A stretch of DNA of 64,000 bases from Colletes latitarsis (lineage: Eukaryota; Arthropoda; Insecta; Hymenoptera; Colletidae): contig NW_027488369.1 of NCBI RefSeq assembly GCF_051014445.1, positions 18,308,001-18,372,000 of the forward strand, read 5' to 3'. The notes below the pieces were generated by a model, which was given only the letters and a program-made list of their open reading frames with translations, was not told the DNA's origin and made no database searches. Positions 61,680 to 64,000 of the stretch are shown one piece after another; within the stretch, counting starts at the first letter, position 1; each line of letters starts with the position of its first letter. A program made the translations under genes and the position numbers.

Positions 61680-64000
61680 ATTGATGGAAACCAGGTTTAA
61701 TTGACTGTTTCAGTGTGGTACCACATTACTACGTGATCCAATCCAGAAATAGCCCAGGATCTAGCCATGAAGTATGAGAAATATGCGAAAGTATGACCCT
61801 GATGAGGGCAAATCCCAGACCTAACCCAGACCTAACATGCGTTGTCCTCTAAAATATTTATCAAGACCAGGTTTAATCGACTGTTTCAGTGTGGTCCCAC
61901 ACTACTACGTGATCCAAACCAGAAAAAACCCAGGATCCGTTCAACAAGTATGTGAAGAATGCGAAAGAATGAGTCAGATGCGTGAAAATCCCAGGCCTAA
62001 CCTAGACCTAAAATGCGTTATCCTCTAAAATATTGATCGAAACCAGGTTTAATCGACTGTTTCAGTGTGGTCCCACATTACTACGTGATCCAAACCAGAA
62101 AAAACCCAGGATCCGTTCAACAAGTATGTGAAGAATGCGAAAGTATGAGTCTGATGAGGGCTAATCCCAGACCTATCCCAGACCTAACTTGCGTTATCCT
62201 CTAAAATAATGATCGAAACCAGGTTTAATTGACTGTTTTAGTTGTGCTACCACTTTACTACGTGATCCAAAGCAGGTAAAACCCTCGATCAGGTCAACAT
62301 GCATGTTAAAACTGCGAAAGTATGACCCTGATGAGGTCAAATCCCAGACCTATCCCAGACCTGACATGCGTTATCGTCTAAAATATTGTTCCAAACCAGG
62401 TTTAATGGATTGTTTCAGTGTGGTACCACCTTACTACGTGAACCAAACCAGAAAAAACCCAGGATCCGTTCAACAATTATGTGAAGAATGCGAAAGAGTG
62501 AGTCTGATGCGTGAAAATCCCAGGCCTAACCTAGACCTAACATGCGTTATCCTAAGAAATATTGATCGAAACCTGGTTTAATCTATTGTTTCAGTGTGGT
62601 ACCACATTACTATTAGATCCAAACCAGAAAATAACCCAGGATCTGTTCAACGAGTATGTGAAGTGTGCGAAAGTATGAGTCTGATGAGGTCAAATCCCAG
62701 ACCTATCCAAGACTTAACATGCGTTATCCTCTAAAATATTGATGGAAACCGGGTTTAATGGACTGTTTCAGTGTGGTACCACTTTACTACGTGATCCAAA
62801 GCAGAAAAAACCCTCGATCAGGTCAACATGCATGTTAAAACTGCGAAAGTATGACCCTGATGAGGTCAAATCCCAGACCTATCCCAGACCTGACATGCGT
62901 TATCCTCTAAAATATTGATCCAAACCAGGTTTAATTGACTGTTTCAGTGTGGTCCCACATTACTACGTGATCCAAACCAGAAAAAACCCAGGATCCGTTC
63001 AACAAGTATGTGAAGAATGCGAAAGAGTGAGTCTGATGCGTGAAAATCCCAGGCCTAACCTAGACCTAACATGCGTTATCCTAAGAAATATTGATCGAAA
63101 CCTGGTTTAATCTATTGTTTCAGTGTGGTACCACATTACTATTAGATCCAAACCAGAAAATAACCCAGGATCTGTTCAACGAGTATGTGAAGTGTGCGAA
63201 AGTATGAGTCTGATGAGGTCAAATCCCAGACCTATCCAAGACTTAACATGCGTTATCCTCTAAAATATTGATGGAAACCGGGTTTAGTCGACTGATTCAG
63301 TGTGGTACCACATTACTACGTGATCCAAACCAGAAAAAACCCAGGATCCGTTCAACAAGTATGTGAAGAATGCGAAAGTATGAGTCTGATGAGTGAAAAT
63401 CCCAGACCTAACCTAGACCTAACATGAATTATTCTCTAAAATATTGATCGAAACCCGGTTTAATCTATTGTTTCAGTGTGGTACCACATTACTATTAGAT
63501 CCAAACCAGAAAATAACCCAGGATCTGTTCAACGAGTATGTGAAGTGTGCGAAAGTATGAGTCTGATGAGGTCAAATCCCAGACCTATCACAGACATAAC
63601 TTGCGTTATCCTCAAAAATATTGATCGAAACCTGGTTTAATTGAATGTTTCAGTGTGGTACCACATTACTACGTGAATCAAACCAGAAAAAACCCAGGAT
63701 CCGTTCAACAAGTATGTGAAGAATGCGAAAGTATGAGTCTGATGAGTGAAAATCCCAGGTCTAACCCAGACCTAACATGCGTTATCCTCCAAAATATTGA
63801 TCCAAACCAGGTTTAATGGACTGTTTCAGTGTGGTACCACTTTACTACGTGATCCAAAGCATTTAGAATCCTCGATCAGGTCACCATGCATGTTAAAACT
63901 GCGAAAGTATGACCCTGATGAGGGCAAATCCCAGGCCTTACCTAGACCTAACATGCGTTGTCCTCTAAAATATTGATGGAAACCAGGTTTAATTGACTGT

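Larger units (their letters stand above)
47562..64000. repeat. Satellite array, subfamily B
   Basis: 16.4 kb of 176-bp B monomers in phase with the array to the left of the retrotransposon, running off the right edge. Tail types 'tagccatcaagtatgag' and 'gttcaacaagtatgtga' alternate. Marker monomers with 'ttaaaactgcgacagtatga' or close variants lie near 49982, 51920, 55792, 59130 and 61603. A variant with 'cctcgatcaggtcaacatgc' appears only near the end (62283, 62812 and a diverged form near 63870). There is no gene and no further mobile element. Confidence 0.94.

Noticed and set aside
11048..62581. Plus-strand 63-92 codon frames repeated through subfamily B
   Set aside because: Each lies within little more than one monomer and recurs with its substitutions. 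Plain by-product of satellite sequence without stops in one frame.
1..64000. CRISPR-like array
   Set aside because: Regular spacing comes from a satellite whose whole 176-bp unit repeats. There are no short repeats with unique spacers and no cas genes; the window is eukaryotic.
1..64000. CENP-B box in the monomer
   Set aside because: No segment I examined fits TTCG-N4-A-N2-CGGG. The nearest, 'ttcggtgtggtaccg' and 'cttcgtgatcc', lack the required A and CGGG.

Overview
The window is eukaryotic repeat DNA, most likely pericentromeric or centromeric heterochromatin of an arthropod, probably an insect. The insect reading is an inference: the one gene-bearing element belongs to the R1 clade of non-LTR retrotransposons, which is known mainly from arthropods. 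There are no host genes, tRNAs, rRNAs or prokaryotic features. About 57.6 kb of the 64 kb is one satellite with a monomer of about 176 bp in a single orientation, roughly 330 monomers. Its base composition is AT-leaning.

Layout. 1-9380: satellite subfamily A, carrying a recent ~3.8-4.2 kb internal duplication and a 1057-bp tandem duplication. 9381-21390: subfamily B, interrupted at 13162-13584 by a 5'-truncated retrotransposon copy that holds only part of the 3' UTR. 21391-24830: a second block of subfamily A. 24831-41576: subfamily B with nearly identical higher-order modules (14 monomers = 2464 bp is a recurrent spacing). 41577-47561: one apparently full-length, GC-rich R1-clade retrotransposon on the minus strand, with two intact ORFs. 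47562-64000: subfamily B again, with further higher-order duplications.

The retrotransposon. Read on the minus strand it has a 384-bp 5' UTR, ORF1 (622 aa, gag-like, coiled coil, three C-terminal zinc knuckles), ORF2 (1060 aa, AP-endonuclease, reverse transcriptase, C-terminal CCHC), a 516-bp 3' UTR with three stem-loops, and a 34-nt poly(A) tail. The ORF1 stop and ORF2 start overlap as UAAUG. ORF1 protein should package the RNA. The ORF2 endonuclease would nick the target and its RT would copy the RNA in place.

Main observation. The full-length and truncated copies sit at the same nucleotide of the satellite monomer, 126 nt after the shared CAGTGTGG landmark, in the same orientation. Each is flanked by its own 14-16 bp target-site duplication. 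Removing the element plus one duplication restores a monomer of exactly 176 bp at both loci. This points to a site-specific retrotransposon whose target is a satellite rather than rDNA or telomeric repeats. The target site lies in a CCTAA-rich, telomere-repeat-like stretch of the monomer.
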